A stretch of 64,000 bases of DNA from UBA9926 sp018645765 (GCA_949372755.1 CASIBO010000001.1:1-64000); one strand, 5' to 3'. Positions 43,094-52,706 are shown, counted from the first letter of the stretch. Numbers and translations are program-made. Notes: generated by a model from the sequence alone, not told the origin.

Positions 43094-43426
43094 ATGAACG
43101 TAAGCTCGCCAGCCTATAGCGGTATTCAAGACGCCACCCAACGTCTTGCTGACATTGCGCAACGCGCCAGTGAACTGTCCACCGCCAGTGAGCCTGACCT
43201 GTCGGTTATGCCGCAATCCCCCAGCCAGAAGGTCACGACTCGGCAAACGCCGGAAGTACCGGTTGAAACCTACAATGCCAACGGCCAAGTGGATCAAGGC
43301 AGAAGGGCCAACTTTGAAGACATGATGGTCAAGCGTCTGCAGGCTGAGGCGCAGTTACAAGCGAACGTTGAAGTTGCAAAATCGACCAACCAAATCGTCG
43401 GAAGAATCATCGACCACACGGTTTAG
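43094..43426 (+). CDS. Small flagellar-rod-like protein
   Basis: A 110-residue protein. The N-terminal AYSGIQDATQRLADIAQRASELS helix and the C-terminal AEAQLQANVEVAKSTNQIVGRIID helix resemble the paired terminal helices of flagellar rod/hook proteins (FlgB/FlgC/FlgG type), with a short low-complexity middle. Similar small orphan proteins occur in many gammaproteobacteria away from flagellar operons. The role is unknown. It may be translated from a leaderless mRNA. Confidence 0.55.
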   Translation: MNVSSPAYSGIQDATQRLADIAQRASELSTASEPDLSVMPQSPSQKVTTRQTPEVPVETYNANGQVDQGRRANFEDMMVKRLQAEAQLQANVEVAKSTNQIVGRIIDHTV

Positions 43427-43719
43427 CGACTGCCGCGGCCTTCGCCCCATCCCGACCCCAATACACCCGCACACCCTATCGGGCCTAAAACACGTTGCCT
43501 AATCTATTATGGCCTTGCGCCGTTTTAGATAAACGGTTGCATTTACGGACCTGACCTCGTAAGGTGCCGCTCGCTGGCTACCAGACCCTCCTGGTCTTCT
43601 ATTCGAAGGGTGTCGCCGGCTTTCATCACGCCATCGAATGGCACTGCCCGTTGCAAAGACCAGACTTCAACGACAAACACGCTTCAATGCCCGCCTAATC
43701 GTCGGTCAACAGGACTACT

Positions 43720-45174
43720 ATGACTCAATTTCAAGACCTCGGGTTACTGCCCGAATTACAAACGGCACTGGCCGAAAAAAACTATGTCGAGGCGACTGCG
43801 ATTCAGACGCAAGCCATCCCAGTTGTGCTCTCAGGCAAGGACCTCATGGCCTCTGCACAAACGGGCACCGGTAAAACCGCCGCGTTCGTGCTGCCAATCC
43901 TGCAAAGACTCAAAGCCAGCGGCGCCACTCGCGCGGCCAACCGCACACAGGTATTGATTATTACCCCAACCCGAGAGCTCGCGGCGCAAATTTACGAGAA
44001 CGTTTTGGCCTACAGCAAATATCTCGATATTCGCGCAGCCGTCGTCTTTGGCGGGGTAAACATTAACCCCCAAATGAAAACGTTGCGGGGCGGCGTCGAT
44101 ATTCTGGTTGCCACGCCTGGCCGGCTCCTCGATCTCGTCGGTCAAAATGCCGTGAAGTTAGATCAGGTGAGTATCTTCGTACTCGACGAAGCCGACCGCA
44201 TGCTCGATATGGGCTTTATTCCAGACGTTAAGCGAATTCAGGGCAAACTACCCGCGCGTCGTCACAACCTCATGTTTTCGGCCACATTTTCAGATCCAAT
44301 CCGAAAACTGGCAAAAACCATGCTCACGGACCCGGTTGAAATTGATGTCGCGCCTCGCAACACCACCGCGCAAAACATTCAGCAAGTGGTTCATCCCGTC
44401 GATAAAAAATCCAAAACGCAACTCTTGATTCACTTAATCCGCTCTGAGGGCTGGCGACAGGTCCTCGTCTTTAGCCGGACCAAACATGGCGCGAACAAGC
44501 TGGTGAAAGAACTCTTAAAAGCAGGCATACAATCTGATGCGATCCATGGTAACAAGAGCCAAGGCGCCCGCACCCGCGCATTGTCTGGCTTTAAAGACGG
44601 TCTGATCGACATTCTGGTCGCCACCGATATCGCGGCTCGCGGGATCGATATCGCAGCGCTACCGCGCGTGGTTAATTTCGATCTCCCCAATGTACCGGAA
44701 GATTATGTTCACCGAATCGGCAGAACCGCCCGCGCGGGGAGCTCTGGCGCCGCCGTCTCACTCGTTGCGGCGGATGAATTTAAGCAATTGCGCGATATTG
44801 AACGCCTGATCTTAAAACCCATCGAACGGGTTGAAGTCGAAGGTTTTGAACCGGGTCATCAAGTCCCTGAATCCGGTTCCATCCCAAGTCGTCCACGAAC
44901 TAATCCAAGACAGGGTGCACCCGCAAGACAAGGCGGTAGAAATCAAAGCGGCCGAGCGCGCGCGGCGCGACCCAAGAGCGCGGGCAATTCACACGGCAAT
45001 ACACAGGGCGCAAGCGATCAATCCTCAGGCAATCGCGCGGATGGCAATCGCGCGGATGGCAATCGCGCGGATGGCAATGTTCGGACCGCACCACCGAAAA
45101 AGCCCTCATCGAACCGGACACGGTCTTTTTCACCCAGCGGCCGCGGTCGACCCGCCGTTAATGGTAATCGTTAA
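43720..45174 (+). CDS. rhlE: DEAD-box RNA helicase, RhlE type
   Basis: A 484-residue RNA helicase. Q motif and AQTGTGKTAAF (motif I), PTRELAAQI, VLDEADRMLDMGF (motif II), SATF (III), then ARGIDIA, and HRIGRTARAG (VI) in the second RecA domain. The C-terminal about 100 residues are a basic, Gly/Arg/Ser-rich tail, typical of RhlE. Within it a 15-bp tandem repeat (45028-45078) makes the motif GNRAD three times. The stop is four bases from the convergent SDR gene. It probably unwinds RNA during ribosome or mRNA turnover. Confidence 0.95.
   Translation: MTQFQDLGLLPELQTALAEKNYVEATAIQTQAIPVVLSGKDLMASAQTGTGKTAAFVLPILQRLKASGATRAANRTQVLIITPTRELAAQIYENVLAYSKYLDIRAAVVFGGVNINPQMKTLRGGVDILVATPGRLLDLVGQNAVKLDQVSIFVLDEADRMLDMGFIPDVKRIQGKLPARRHNLMFSATFSDPIRKLAKTMLTDPVEIDVAPRNTTAQNIQQVVHPVDKKSKTQLLIHLIRSEGWRQVLVFSRTKHGANKLVKELLKAGIQSDAIHGNKSQGARTRALSGFKDGLIDILVATDIAARGIDIAALPRVVNFDLPNVPEDYVHRIGRTARAGSSGAAVSLVAADEFKQLRDIERLILKPIERVEVEGFEPGHQVPESGSIPSRPRTNPRQGAPARQGGRNQSGRARAARPKSAGNSHGNTQGASDQSSGNRADGNRADGNRADGNVRTAPPKKPSSNRTRSFSPSGRGRPAVNGNR
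45028..45078 (+). repeat. 15-bp tandem repeat in the helicase tail
   Basis: Units 45028-45042, 45043-45057 and 45058-45072 plus a partial fourth copy (45073-45078) are identical and in frame, giving GNRAD three times. Confidence 0.95.
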
Positions 45175-45178
45175 CGCG

Positions 45179-45943
45179 TTATAGCAGTAAATGGCCGCCG
45201 TCCAGCACCAAGTGCTGGCCGGTGACAACCGAATGACTGTCGATAAACGATAAAATCGATTCCGCAACGGTCTCGGCGGTACAAGTCACCTGCAGGGGCG
45301 TCTTCGCGCGTAAATACGCCTGAGTCTGATCGTACACCGCTTGCCCCATACCTTCCGCCAGCCATTCCCCTTCAATAAAACCGGGACAGACCGCATTGAC
45401 CCGAATTTCTGGCCCAAGAACGCGCGCCAACGACATGGTCATCGTAATCAAAGCGCCTTTTGAGGCCGCATAGGCAATGGACGACCCCACGCCTTTCACG
45501 CCGGCGATCGATGCCACATTCACCACCGCTGCGTGGCCTGAGGCAGTCAGAGCAGCACGCGCCGCGCGCACCATTTGAAACGCTCCAATCACGTTGACGC
45601 CATAAATATTGTGGAAATCTGCTTCATCAAGCCCCTCAAGATCGCCGTGGGCAACAAACTTTGTTGTGCCAGCATTGTTTACCAACGCATCAATCCGACC
45701 CCAATGAGCCAGCGTTTGGGCAACCAGCCGGCGGCAATCGGCCTCTTGACTGACATCGGCCTGGCAGACCAAGGCTTCACCACCCAATTCTCGGCAACTT
45801 GCCGCAACGGCCTCTGCGGCATCTGCGCTACGGGCATAATTAATCACGACGCGCGCGCCTCGGCTGGCCATTAACCGAGCCGTTGCCGCCCCCACGCCAG
45901 ACGATGAACCGGTAACAATACAAACTGCTTGACTCAAATCCAC
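45179..45943 (-). CDS. Short-chain dehydrogenase/reductase
   Basis: A 254-residue classical SDR. TGSSSGVGAATARLMASRG binds the cofactor, NNAGTTK is at about residue 90, and YAASKGAL holds the Y-x3-K pair at about residue 157. FIEGEWLAEGM near the C-terminus is a typical substrate loop. Substrate unknown. It is convergent with rhlE, four bases away. Confidence 0.93.
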   Translation of the reverse strand: MDLSQAVCIVTGSSSGVGAATARLMASRGARVVINYARSADAAEAVAASCRELGGEALVCQADVSQEADCRRLVAQTLAHWGRIDALVNNAGTTKFVAHGDLEGLDEADFHNIYGVNVIGAFQMVRAARAALTASGHAAVVNVASIAGVKGVGSSIAYAASKGALITMTMSLARVLGPEIRVNAVCPGFIEGEWLAEGMGQAVYDQTQAYLRAKTPLQVTCTAETVAESILSFIDSHSVVTGQHLVLDGGHLLL

Positions 45944-46034
45944 AACAACCCTCCTTTATAAAATTGATTTTTCAGAATCAATCAGACCGGTTTAGCTCAA
46001 CCGCCAAAGGCAATTCAGAATCGGCCCTAACGGG

Positions 46035-46865
46035 TCATCCGCAACGAGCGCGAATCAACCATATGGCCCCTGACATTACGACCCCATTCGGCGTAACAAA
46101 AGGTGCAATCGCCGCCCGCATCAAAGCCGTTGCCTCGGTAACAACCGACTCGGGCAGCGATTTAAACGCACTCGCCGCCGGACCAATCTGATTCTGGAAG
46201 GCCATAGCCTCATCAAGACTCGCAGCAACCGTCAAGGACTTCTCCACCGACTCAAATTCAATATTGTCGTAACCTGCATTCGTCAACAATTCGGCTGCAT
46301 AGGCCTCGTCACTCAAAGCAAAAGGACCGGGGGCCTTCGGGTCGCGCACCTCGTTTGATGGCGGCAAAAACGGTGCAATGGCGCGACCGCCAACCGACAT
46401 CCAAGGATTATGAATCGGCGCCTGCCAACACGCGAGCAGCAGTTCGCCGCCAGGCGTCAAGAGGCTCCGAAGATGACGCAGCGCTTGCTCTGGCGCGTTA
46501 AAAAACATCACGCCAAACCGTGACACGATCAAGTCAAAGGGATCTTCTCCTACAAAAACAGCGCCATCGGCTTGATGAAACTGAGGATTCGCCTTGGCGC
46601 CGCGACGATGCATTGCCCGCGCCAACATCTCACGGGACAAATCAATGCCCGTGACCTCGGCCCCGCGTTCAGCGAGTTGTAATGCGGTTTCCCCGCAGCC
46701 GCAGCCAAGATCTAAGATCTTTTTGCCAGACACCTGACCCGCGCCGACCATCATGGCTTGCGTAAAAGGACTCAGCAGCTGATCAAGATGAGTTTGATTT
46801 CGAACCCAGGTCGTCCCAGCATCGCCATCCCAGTAAGCCAGTTGTTCCGCATTTAAAACATCCAT
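46035..46865 (-). CDS. Class I SAM-dependent methyltransferase
   Basis: A 276-residue methyltransferase. Start 46865 is chosen because AAGGA lies five bases upstream, compared with two for 46868. Motif I KILDLGCGCGETALQLAERG (near residue 50) binds SAM, and an acidic VTGIDLS motif II follows. VSRFGVMFFNAPEQALRHL marks the post-II region and GGELLLACWQAP the post-III strand. The target, a small molecule or lipid-like compound, is not determinable. Confidence 0.92.
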   Translation of the reverse strand: MDVLNAEQLAYWDGDAGTTWVRNQTHLDQLLSPFTQAMMVGAGQVSGKKILDLGCGCGETALQLAERGAEVTGIDLSREMLARAMHRRGAKANPQFHQADGAVFVGEDPFDLIVSRFGVMFFNAPEQALRHLRSLLTPGGELLLACWQAPIHNPWMSVGGRAIAPFLPPSNEVRDPKAPGPFALSDEAYAAELLTNAGYDNIEFESVEKSLTVAASLDEAMAFQNQIGPAASAFKSLPESVVTEATALMRAAIAPFVTPNGVVMSGAIWLIRARCG

Positions 46866-47489
46866 CATTGTCCTTACTTCCCTGTGGGACCCAACGCCAT
46901 AATGCATGGCCATTCAGGGACCATGCAAACAGAGCGCCCAGCAAATCGTCTTCTGCTACGCCTTGCTGCAGATTAACCTGCAAGCCAAAACAGATCCAAC
47001 AACGGCCGCAATACATCTCGAGGTGGCGAGCGCACTGCGATCTTGATTGCGCCGGTTACAACAGATCATGAAACGTTTTGATCCCTGCCCGATTTCTGAT
47101 TCGCTGTGCGAACTTGGATTGGTATTCCTGGCGCTCAGCTAAGGATGATCGATTATGGGGTACCGTTTAAGGGCCACCAAGACCCTTTAAAGAATTTTAC
47201 TATGACTAATTGTAGCGATTACGACAAATCACGGAACGTTTCGGCCACCGCCTTGTTTCTGATTGGTTGCGGGTGCTTGAGGGCGAATGACGGGTGCTCG
47301 CCTACAGGCTATCGGTTACCGGCGGCGTAACGCTCTGACCGAATTCAATGCAAACCGGCTCGATCACCGCGACACTTTAAGCGCGACGCGACCGCGAATA
47401 CAGGCTATGCCGCCGCAGGGTGAGCGCGCGCTGAAACTGGCGCAATTAGACCAAGCCTTAATCAGTTTTAAGAAAATCTATCTTGTATC
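46866..47489. other. Intergenic region with a weak diverged direct repeat
   Basis: No supported gene here. A 55-base stretch at 47054-47108 resembles 47217-47271 (about 38 of 55 identical by eye, with mostly transition differences). Confidence 0.4.
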
Positions 47490-47906
47490 CTAATCCAGCC
47501 TAACGCGGGGGTTCAGATTCCCCGGATCCACAAACTGACCCCGGGCGTTCTTAGGCAACACACCGATCAATTCCGCCGCAGCGGTCGGGATACCACCATA
47601 GATATGCGGAAAAAAAACGGCATCGCTGCCTTCAAAATGGTCATCCCGTGACCCAACCGGCGCAGCCGGCTCAAACTTAACAGGGATATTTTGGGCTTCA
47701 AGGGCCGCAACCCGCACTGCGATTATCAGCCAAGGACCCGGAAGATCCCGATAAAACTGATTCGCCACTTTAATCAATGTTGCAATATCCCCAGCCGCGT
47801 GCGTCATTTGGTCCTGCGCAAAGGTCGGCGGGAAGTAGACCTGCTCGGCGGCCTCGGCCTGCTCCCAATCGCGCTGCGCCGCTAAGTGAAAGATTGTTGT
47901 TGTCAT
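47490..47906 (-). CDS. DUF952 domain-containing protein
   Basis: A 138-residue protein. TIFHLAAQRDWEQAEAAEQVYFPPTFAQDQMTHAA at the N-terminus and VANQFYRDLPGPWLIIAVRV near residue 60 match DUF952, whose members resemble glutathione-S-transferase-like or ADP-ribosyl-type alpha/beta proteins of unknown activity. VFFPHIYGGIPTAAAELIGVLPK is the typical C-terminal loop. The gene stands alone; no partner is adjacent. Confidence 0.88.
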   Translation of the reverse strand: MTTTIFHLAAQRDWEQAEAAEQVYFPPTFAQDQMTHAAGDIATLIKVANQFYRDLPGPWLIIAVRVAALEAQNIPVKFEPAAPVGSRDDHFEGSDAVFFPHIYGGIPTAAAELIGVLPKNARGQFVDPGNLNPRVRLD

Positions 47907-48446
47907 TGCTTATCTACTACTAGCCGCATTTAATTTTTACCCGGCACCCGAAGGACCCTCATCATAACGGTCAACGACAGCCGCCTCAAATTTAAGAAAC
48001 TTCGCACTTGCAACGCTTTCTAGACGAGCAAACACCAATGCAGCAAAACCGAAAATATCTCAATGCGATCGTTACAAACTGTTTGCGATAAGCCGGCGAT
48101 TTCGGGATTTTGGGTTTTGGGTTTTGGGTTTTGGGTTTTGGGTTTTGGAGTTTTGGGTTTTGGGTTTTGGGTTTGGGTTTGGGTTTGGGTTTGGGTTTGT
48201 GGGTTTGGGGTTTGGGTTTGGGTTTGGGTTTGGGTTTGGGTTTGGGTGATTGTTCCTTGCTGGTTATTGACGTCCCAAAAGCAATACTGCTTCAGCCGTC
48301 AGCCGTGCCCTCCTAAAAATGGATCAACAGGCGTGTGCTCAGACCCTCCCAGCGGCCGACCTTAGCGATTCAGAAAGGTCTCCCGCAATATCTTGAAAGG
48401 GTCAGGACAATGCGTTCTACTGTTTCCATCTAAGAAGGATTTCGCT
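47907..48446. other. Intergenic region with a long G-rich tandem repeat
   Basis: Contains the 139-bp repeat at 48108-48246. No gene is supported; translations of the repeat give only low-complexity Gly/Phe/Val strings. Confidence 0.7.
48108..48246 (+). repeat. TTTTGGG / TTTGGG tandem repeat
   Basis: Five TTTTGGG units (48108-48142), an eight-base variant, three more TTTTGGG units (48151-48171), then ten TTTGGG units (48172-48246) with an eight- and a seven-base variant between the fourth and fifth. All G runs are on the plus strand, so long G-quadruplex structures are possible. It ends 200 bases before the SDR start codon at 48447. Confidence 0.98.
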
Positions 48447-49337
48447 ATGAAAAGTTTCGCGCAAAAAGTCGCCGTGGTCACCGGCGCAGGCTCTGGCATG
48501 GGCCGATACCTTGCTATTTTGCTCGCTCGGGCGGGCGCCGATGTCGTCATTTGTGATGTTAATACTGAGACCTTGGGCGAGACCGAAAAACTGTTGCAAC
48601 GTTACAACGTCGCGGTCTCCTCGATCCCTCTGGACATGGCCGACAAAGCGGCTGTTGAGGCCCTGCCTGAACAGGTAATCGCCCGTCACGGTAAGGTCGA
48701 TCTTTTATTTAATAATGCCGGCGTGACAGTCGGCTCAGATTTCGAAACCATGCCCGAGGCAGATTGGGATTGGGTCATGAACATCAATCTCAATGGCGTG
48801 GTCAACGCCACTCGAGCATTTTTGCCTTACCTTAAGCAACAGCCGGAAGCCGTGCTCGTTAACACCTCCTCGATTTTTGGCATGATTGCGGTCGCGAAAC
48901 AGTCGGTCTACCATACGACTAAGTTTGCGGTCCGAGGCTTCACAGAGGGTCTCGTACGGGAATTTAAAGGATCAAACCTTTCTGTTCATTGTGTACATCC
49001 TGGACACATCGGAACCAACATCATTAAAAATTCGCGCTTTACCGAAACCGATGATGCCGAAGACCAACAGAAGGGTCTCCTCGGCATCAATGGCAGTCAA
49101 ACCGAAATGAGTGATTTATTTCGGGACAATGGCATGCACCCCAGTCGGGCGGCCCAAATCATTTTGGATGGCGTGACCCGGCAGCGCAGCAGAATTTTTA
49201 TCGGATTGGATGCAAAACTCATGGACCTCGCCCAACGCATCTCACCCATGCACTATGACAAGCTCATGCCTTTGTTCATGATCCCCATCACCCTTTTACG
49301 CAACAAAAAGCCCCTCAAGGATTTGCCGGTGTCATAG
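48447..49337 (+). CDS. Short-chain dehydrogenase/reductase
   Basis: A 296-residue SDR. Start 48447 has AAGAAGGA seven bases upstream; the frame is open back to 48393 without a ribosome site. TGAGSGMGRYLA is the cofactor motif, NNAGVTVG near residue 90 and YHTTKFAVRG hold the catalytic Tyr-x3-Lys. The C-terminus extends about 40 residues past the usual end. It reads away from the G-rich repeat, which lies in its upstream region. Confidence 0.93.
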   Translation: MKSFAQKVAVVTGAGSGMGRYLAILLARAGADVVICDVNTETLGETEKLLQRYNVAVSSIPLDMADKAAVEALPEQVIARHGKVDLLFNNAGVTVGSDFETMPEADWDWVMNINLNGVVNATRAFLPYLKQQPEAVLVNTSSIFGMIAVAKQSVYHTTKFAVRGFTEGLVREFKGSNLSVHCVHPGHIGTNIIKNSRFTETDDAEDQQKGLLGINGSQTEMSDLFRDNGMHPSRAAQIILDGVTRQRSRIFIGLDAKLMDLAQRISPMHYDKLMPLFMIPITLLRNKKPLKDLPVS

Positions 49338-49363
49338 TCTGCCGGCAATGCTTTGCAACATGA

Positions 49364-50125
49364 TCACACAGATTGGCGTCGAAGGCGGCGCATACCATTC
49401 AACCAGCGGTCGATATCATCGCCCTTGCGCCGAACATAGTCCTCAACCTCGGCATGGGGCAGGACATGAAACCGCTCCTTGGCCAAGGCGTCAATCACGC
49501 ACTGCGCCAACACCTCAGGCTCAATGATGCCATCGGTTTGTCCATCGCCCAACTGCTTCGGCGCCATCGCCGTATTGACCCCTTGCGGGCACAGTACCGA
49601 CACGCCAATACCGTCATCTCCGTGGGTAATCGCTAAAAACTCAGCCAACTTAACCGCTGCGGCTTTGGTAACCGAGTACGGGCCAGAGCCGAGCGCCGCT
49701 AACAGACCTGCCGCCGAAGCAGTATTCAGCAAATAGCCTGAGCCCTGCGCCAACATGCCCGGCAGGACCGCTCTGGCCGCGTAGACATGGCTCATCACAT
49801 GCAATTCCCACTGACTCTGCCAGACCGCATTATCTGCGTCGGTTAAGACGCCTGCACCACCGGCCCCGGCATTCGAGCAGAACAAGTCAATGCGGCCATA
49901 CCGATCAATCACCCAGTCAACAAGCGCTATGATGTCGGCCTCATCAGTAACATTGCAGGCCCGGCCATCACACTCAATCGTGGTTGCCGCCCGTTCAACC
50001 GCCGCTGAATCAAGGTCTGCCAGCACGACCCCCGCCGCACCATGGGCCTTGAAGGCGCGCGCCATGGCTTGACCAATTCCTCCGCTACCACCGGTGATCA
50101 CAACGACCTTATCTTGTAGTTCCAT
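49364..50125 (-). CDS. Short-chain dehydrogenase/reductase
   Basis: A 253-residue SDR. TGGSGGIGQAMARAF, SNAGAGGAG near residue 84 (first residue Ser instead of the usual Asn), and YSVTKAAAVKL with Y-x3-K near residue 150. The C-terminal 20 residues are basic. It lies convergent to the SDR at 48447-49337, 26 bases apart. Four SDRs within 9 kb is remarkable for a non-biosynthetic region. Confidence 0.92.
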   Translation of the reverse strand: MELQDKVVVITGGSGGIGQAMARAFKAHGAAGVVLADLDSAAVERAATTIECDGRACNVTDEADIIALVDWVIDRYGRIDLFCSNAGAGGAGVLTDADNAVWQSQWELHVMSHVYAARAVLPGMLAQGSGYLLNTASAAGLLAALGSGPYSVTKAAAVKLAEFLAITHGDDGIGVSVLCPQGVNTAMAPKQLGDGQTDGIIEPEVLAQCVIDALAKERFHVLPHAEVEDYVRRKGDDIDRWLNGMRRLRRQSV

Positions 50126-50252
50126 CTTCTGCGCTTCCTCAATTTCAAAATCCCCGGATCCCTTTTATAACATGCTTTAGGGGCGGCAAAGATAGGCGAG
50201 CTTAACGGTTTCAATTTATACTCATCGCGACCCTAGAGAAAAGGCGCGCGTG

Positions 50253-51599
50253 ATGCATCAGCAAGACTCCAGCACCGAGGTCCTGACCCAAGCCATTCTG
50301 CGTTATGCCGTTGAACGGATCAGAATGAACCCGCCAACCCTCGATGGCCCCAAGCCCGAGGAAACCCTACGCGCCATGGTCGGTCATACCATCGGCAAAG
50401 AGGGCCTGGGCGGTCTCGAAGCGCTCCGGGTTTTTACCGATGTGCTGGCACCCGCCTGTATCTCGGTTGACCACCCCCGGTTTTTTTCCTTTGTGCCCGC
50501 CGCACCGACTGAAGCGGCCACCCTGTTTGATCTGGTGGTTGGCGCCTCCAGCATTTGCGGCACGTCTTGGCTAGAGGCAGCGGGCGCGGTACTAGCTGAA
50601 AACGATGCCCTGCGCTGGCTATCCGACCTTGCGGGCTTTCCATCTGGCGCAGGCGGGGTTTTTGTAAGCGGCGGCACCGCGGGCAATCTCAGCGCCTTAA
50701 TTACAGCACGCAGCCAATGGCGAAAAGATCCAACCAACACAACAAGAGGCCTGATTGTGACCTCTGAAGGCGCGCATTCGTCGGTCGCCCAAGCCGCATT
50801 TGTAATGGATGCAGATCTCAAGACGGTGCCCTGTGACGGCAGCATGCTTGGATCTGAATTACGCAACGCGATCGATGAGCTGACCTCGGAAGACCGCGCT
50901 CGGGTTTTCGCCGTGGTCGCGACCAGCGGCACAACGAACCTTGGCTTTATTGATGACCTCGCGGGCATCGCGGACGTGTGCGGCGCGGAAACGATTTGGC
51001 TTCATATTGACGGTGCCTACGGCGCGGCAGGACTCGCAGCCCCCAGTATCCGCAACCAATTCACGGGGATAGAACGCGCCGATAGCTTTATCGTTGATCC
51101 GCACAAGTGGTTGTTTGCCCCCTTCGATTGTTGCGCCTTGTTGTACCGCTCGCCGGAACACGCCCGCCAAGCGCACCGACAGCACGGCGACTATTTAGAA
51201 GTGCTCTATGATGGCATCTGGAATCCGTCCGACTACGCACATCATCTCTCAAGGCGCGCTCGCGGCTTACCGTTTTGGTTCAGCCTGGCCACCCACGGCA
51301 CCGATGCTTACGCGGCAGCCGTTGAGCAAACCTTGCTGTTAACCCAGCAGGCTGCTGACCTCATTGAGGCCAGTGAGCATCTGGATCTGATACTGCCACC
51401 ACACCTCTCAGTCGTCATTTTTAAGCGCTGCGGCTGGGATGCCAGCGCCTACAGCCAGTGGAGCCAACAACTGCTTGAGCGTGGGGAGGGTTTTGTCATG
51501 CCAACGAAATACCAAGGCGAAACCGTTTTGAGACTGTGCATCGTGAATCCAACTACCAGTGCGGATGACCTCGCCTTCATCATTGCGTCTCTGATTTAG
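50253..51599 (+). CDS. PLP-dependent amino acid decarboxylase (group II, AADC-like)
   Basis: A 448-residue protein. IVDPHKWLFAPFDCCALLYR holds the PLP-binding Lys (PHKW), a hallmark of aromatic-L-amino-acid/glutamate decarboxylases. HPRFFSFVPAAPTEAATLFDLV and VSGGTAGNLSALITAR near the N-terminus and WLHIDGAYGAAGLA before the Lys fit group II. The ATG at 50253 is preferred over the GTG at 50250. Substrate could be an aromatic amino acid or similar; aminotransferase-like oxidative chemistry also occurs in the family. Confidence 0.93.
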   Translation: MHQQDSSTEVLTQAILRYAVERIRMNPPTLDGPKPEETLRAMVGHTIGKEGLGGLEALRVFTDVLAPACISVDHPRFFSFVPAAPTEAATLFDLVVGASSICGTSWLEAAGAVLAENDALRWLSDLAGFPSGAGGVFVSGGTAGNLSALITARSQWRKDPTNTTRGLIVTSEGAHSSVAQAAFVMDADLKTVPCDGSMLGSELRNAIDELTSEDRARVFAVVATSGTTNLGFIDDLAGIADVCGAETIWLHIDGAYGAAGLAAPSIRNQFTGIERADSFIVDPHKWLFAPFDCCALLYRSPEHARQAHRQHGDYLEVLYDGIWNPSDYAHHLSRRARGLPFWFSLATHGTDAYAAAVEQTLLLTQQAADLIEASEHLDLILPPHLSVVIFKRCGWDASAYSQWSQQLLERGEGFVMPTKYQGETVLRLCIVNPTTSADDLAFIIASLI

Positions 51600-51725
51600 C
51601 GCAGCGCGCTGCAACGGGCTGATTGCGGCGACAGATCCGAGCAATGCTCAGGCGGGCGCAAGCAACGCCGCTGAACAAATTTCCTGGACCCGGATCACCG
51701 CCTTTCTATTCCGCTCAGCACGCAC

Positions 51726-52571
51726 TTAAAACGGCCGATCCCCCTGAATAATGACCCGGTGCATCGCCCTGCGGTGGCCTTGATAATCATTCAGGGCATT
51801 ATGAAACAGACAACGATTGTCCCAAATAGCAAGGGTCCCTTCGGTCCAGGTTAACCGGGTCACGTACTGATCCTGCGTCAGATGACGCGTCAAAAAGGCA
51901 ATAAGTTCCTTGCTCTCCGCGCGCGTCCAGCCCTGAATGCGATGGGTATGGGGTCGACTGCAATAGATGCTTTTCCGCCCAGTTTCGGGATGCGTACGAA
52001 TGATCGGATGCAGTACTTCAGATTCTGCAAATTCAGGGTTACCGCCATAAGCCGAACCCAACTGCGCTTTCGCTGAAACCTGACGGTAGTCTCCGCCTTG
52101 GCCATGCACCATTTTAGGGGTATACACGCCGGTCAGTCCGTCAAGCGTTGCTCGAAATGCCGGGCTCAAATCTTCATAGGCTTGGGTTGCATCCGCAAAC
52201 AACGTGTCGCCACCAGCTGGCGGTACTGCTAAAGCATATAAGAGTGTGGCCTGGGGCGGTTTCTCCTTGTACGAGGTGTCGGTATGCCAATCCCCACCGA
52301 AATTCAGCACTGCATCCGCTTCTTTAATGATCGGAATCACATGGGGATCCGCATCAAGAGATTTCATAAACGGGTAGATATCCAATGCGCCAAATCGCGA
52401 TGCGAACCCAGCTTGGGCTTTGGGGCTGAGTGTTTGATTCCGAAAGACCAGCACGCCATGATCGAGCCAGGCCCGCCGGATTGTTTGAACTGATGCATCG
52501 GTTAGTGGCTGTGCCAAATCGATCCCACTGACCTCTGCGCCAATCGGGCCCAAATCGCTGTTCACGTGCAT
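51726..52571 (-). CDS. TauD/TfdA family Fe(II)/2-oxoglutarate dioxygenase
   Basis: A 281-residue enzyme. Start 52571 has GAGG eight bases upstream; the frame upstream to 52640 lacks one. H96-x-D98 in WHTDTSY and H257 in WDNRCLFHNALNDY form the iron triad, and an Arg ten residues further would bind 2-oxoglutarate. It resembles the TfdA/alpha-KG-sulfonate group. A paralogue at 18187-19143 has the same motifs but differs strongly in sequence. Adjacent to an isopropylmalate-dehydrogenase-like gene read the other way. Confidence 0.92.
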   Translation of the reverse strand: MHVNSDLGPIGAEVSGIDLAQPLTDASVQTIRRAWLDHGVLVFRNQTLSPKAQAGFASRFGALDIYPFMKSLDADPHVIPIIKEADAVLNFGGDWHTDTSYKEKPPQATLLYALAVPPAGGDTLFADATQAYEDLSPAFRATLDGLTGVYTPKMVHGQGGDYRQVSAKAQLGSAYGGNPEFAESEVLHPIIRTHPETGRKSIYCSRPHTHRIQGWTRAESKELIAFLTRHLTQDQYVTRLTWTEGTLAIWDNRCLFHNALNDYQGHRRAMHRVIIQGDRPF

Positions 52572-52706
52572 CACCGTTACCTCAGACGAAGGAGAGCCAA
52601 CATCTTCTGCCCGGTCGCAGAGGAAGTAAACCCCCAGCATTTCTTTTTGGGGCGCCGCGTGTTGTTATAAGGATTCTCCCACGCTTCAACATTAGATGAG
52701 ACTGTC

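Noticed and set aside
48108..48246. Telomere of a linear replicon
   Set aside because: The tract is internal, with unique genes on both sides; sequence resemblance alone is not evidence.
48063..48365. 100-codon frame running through the G-rich repeat
   Set aside because: Repeat DNA translated to Gly/Phe/Val/Trp strings; no start signal or real protein pattern.
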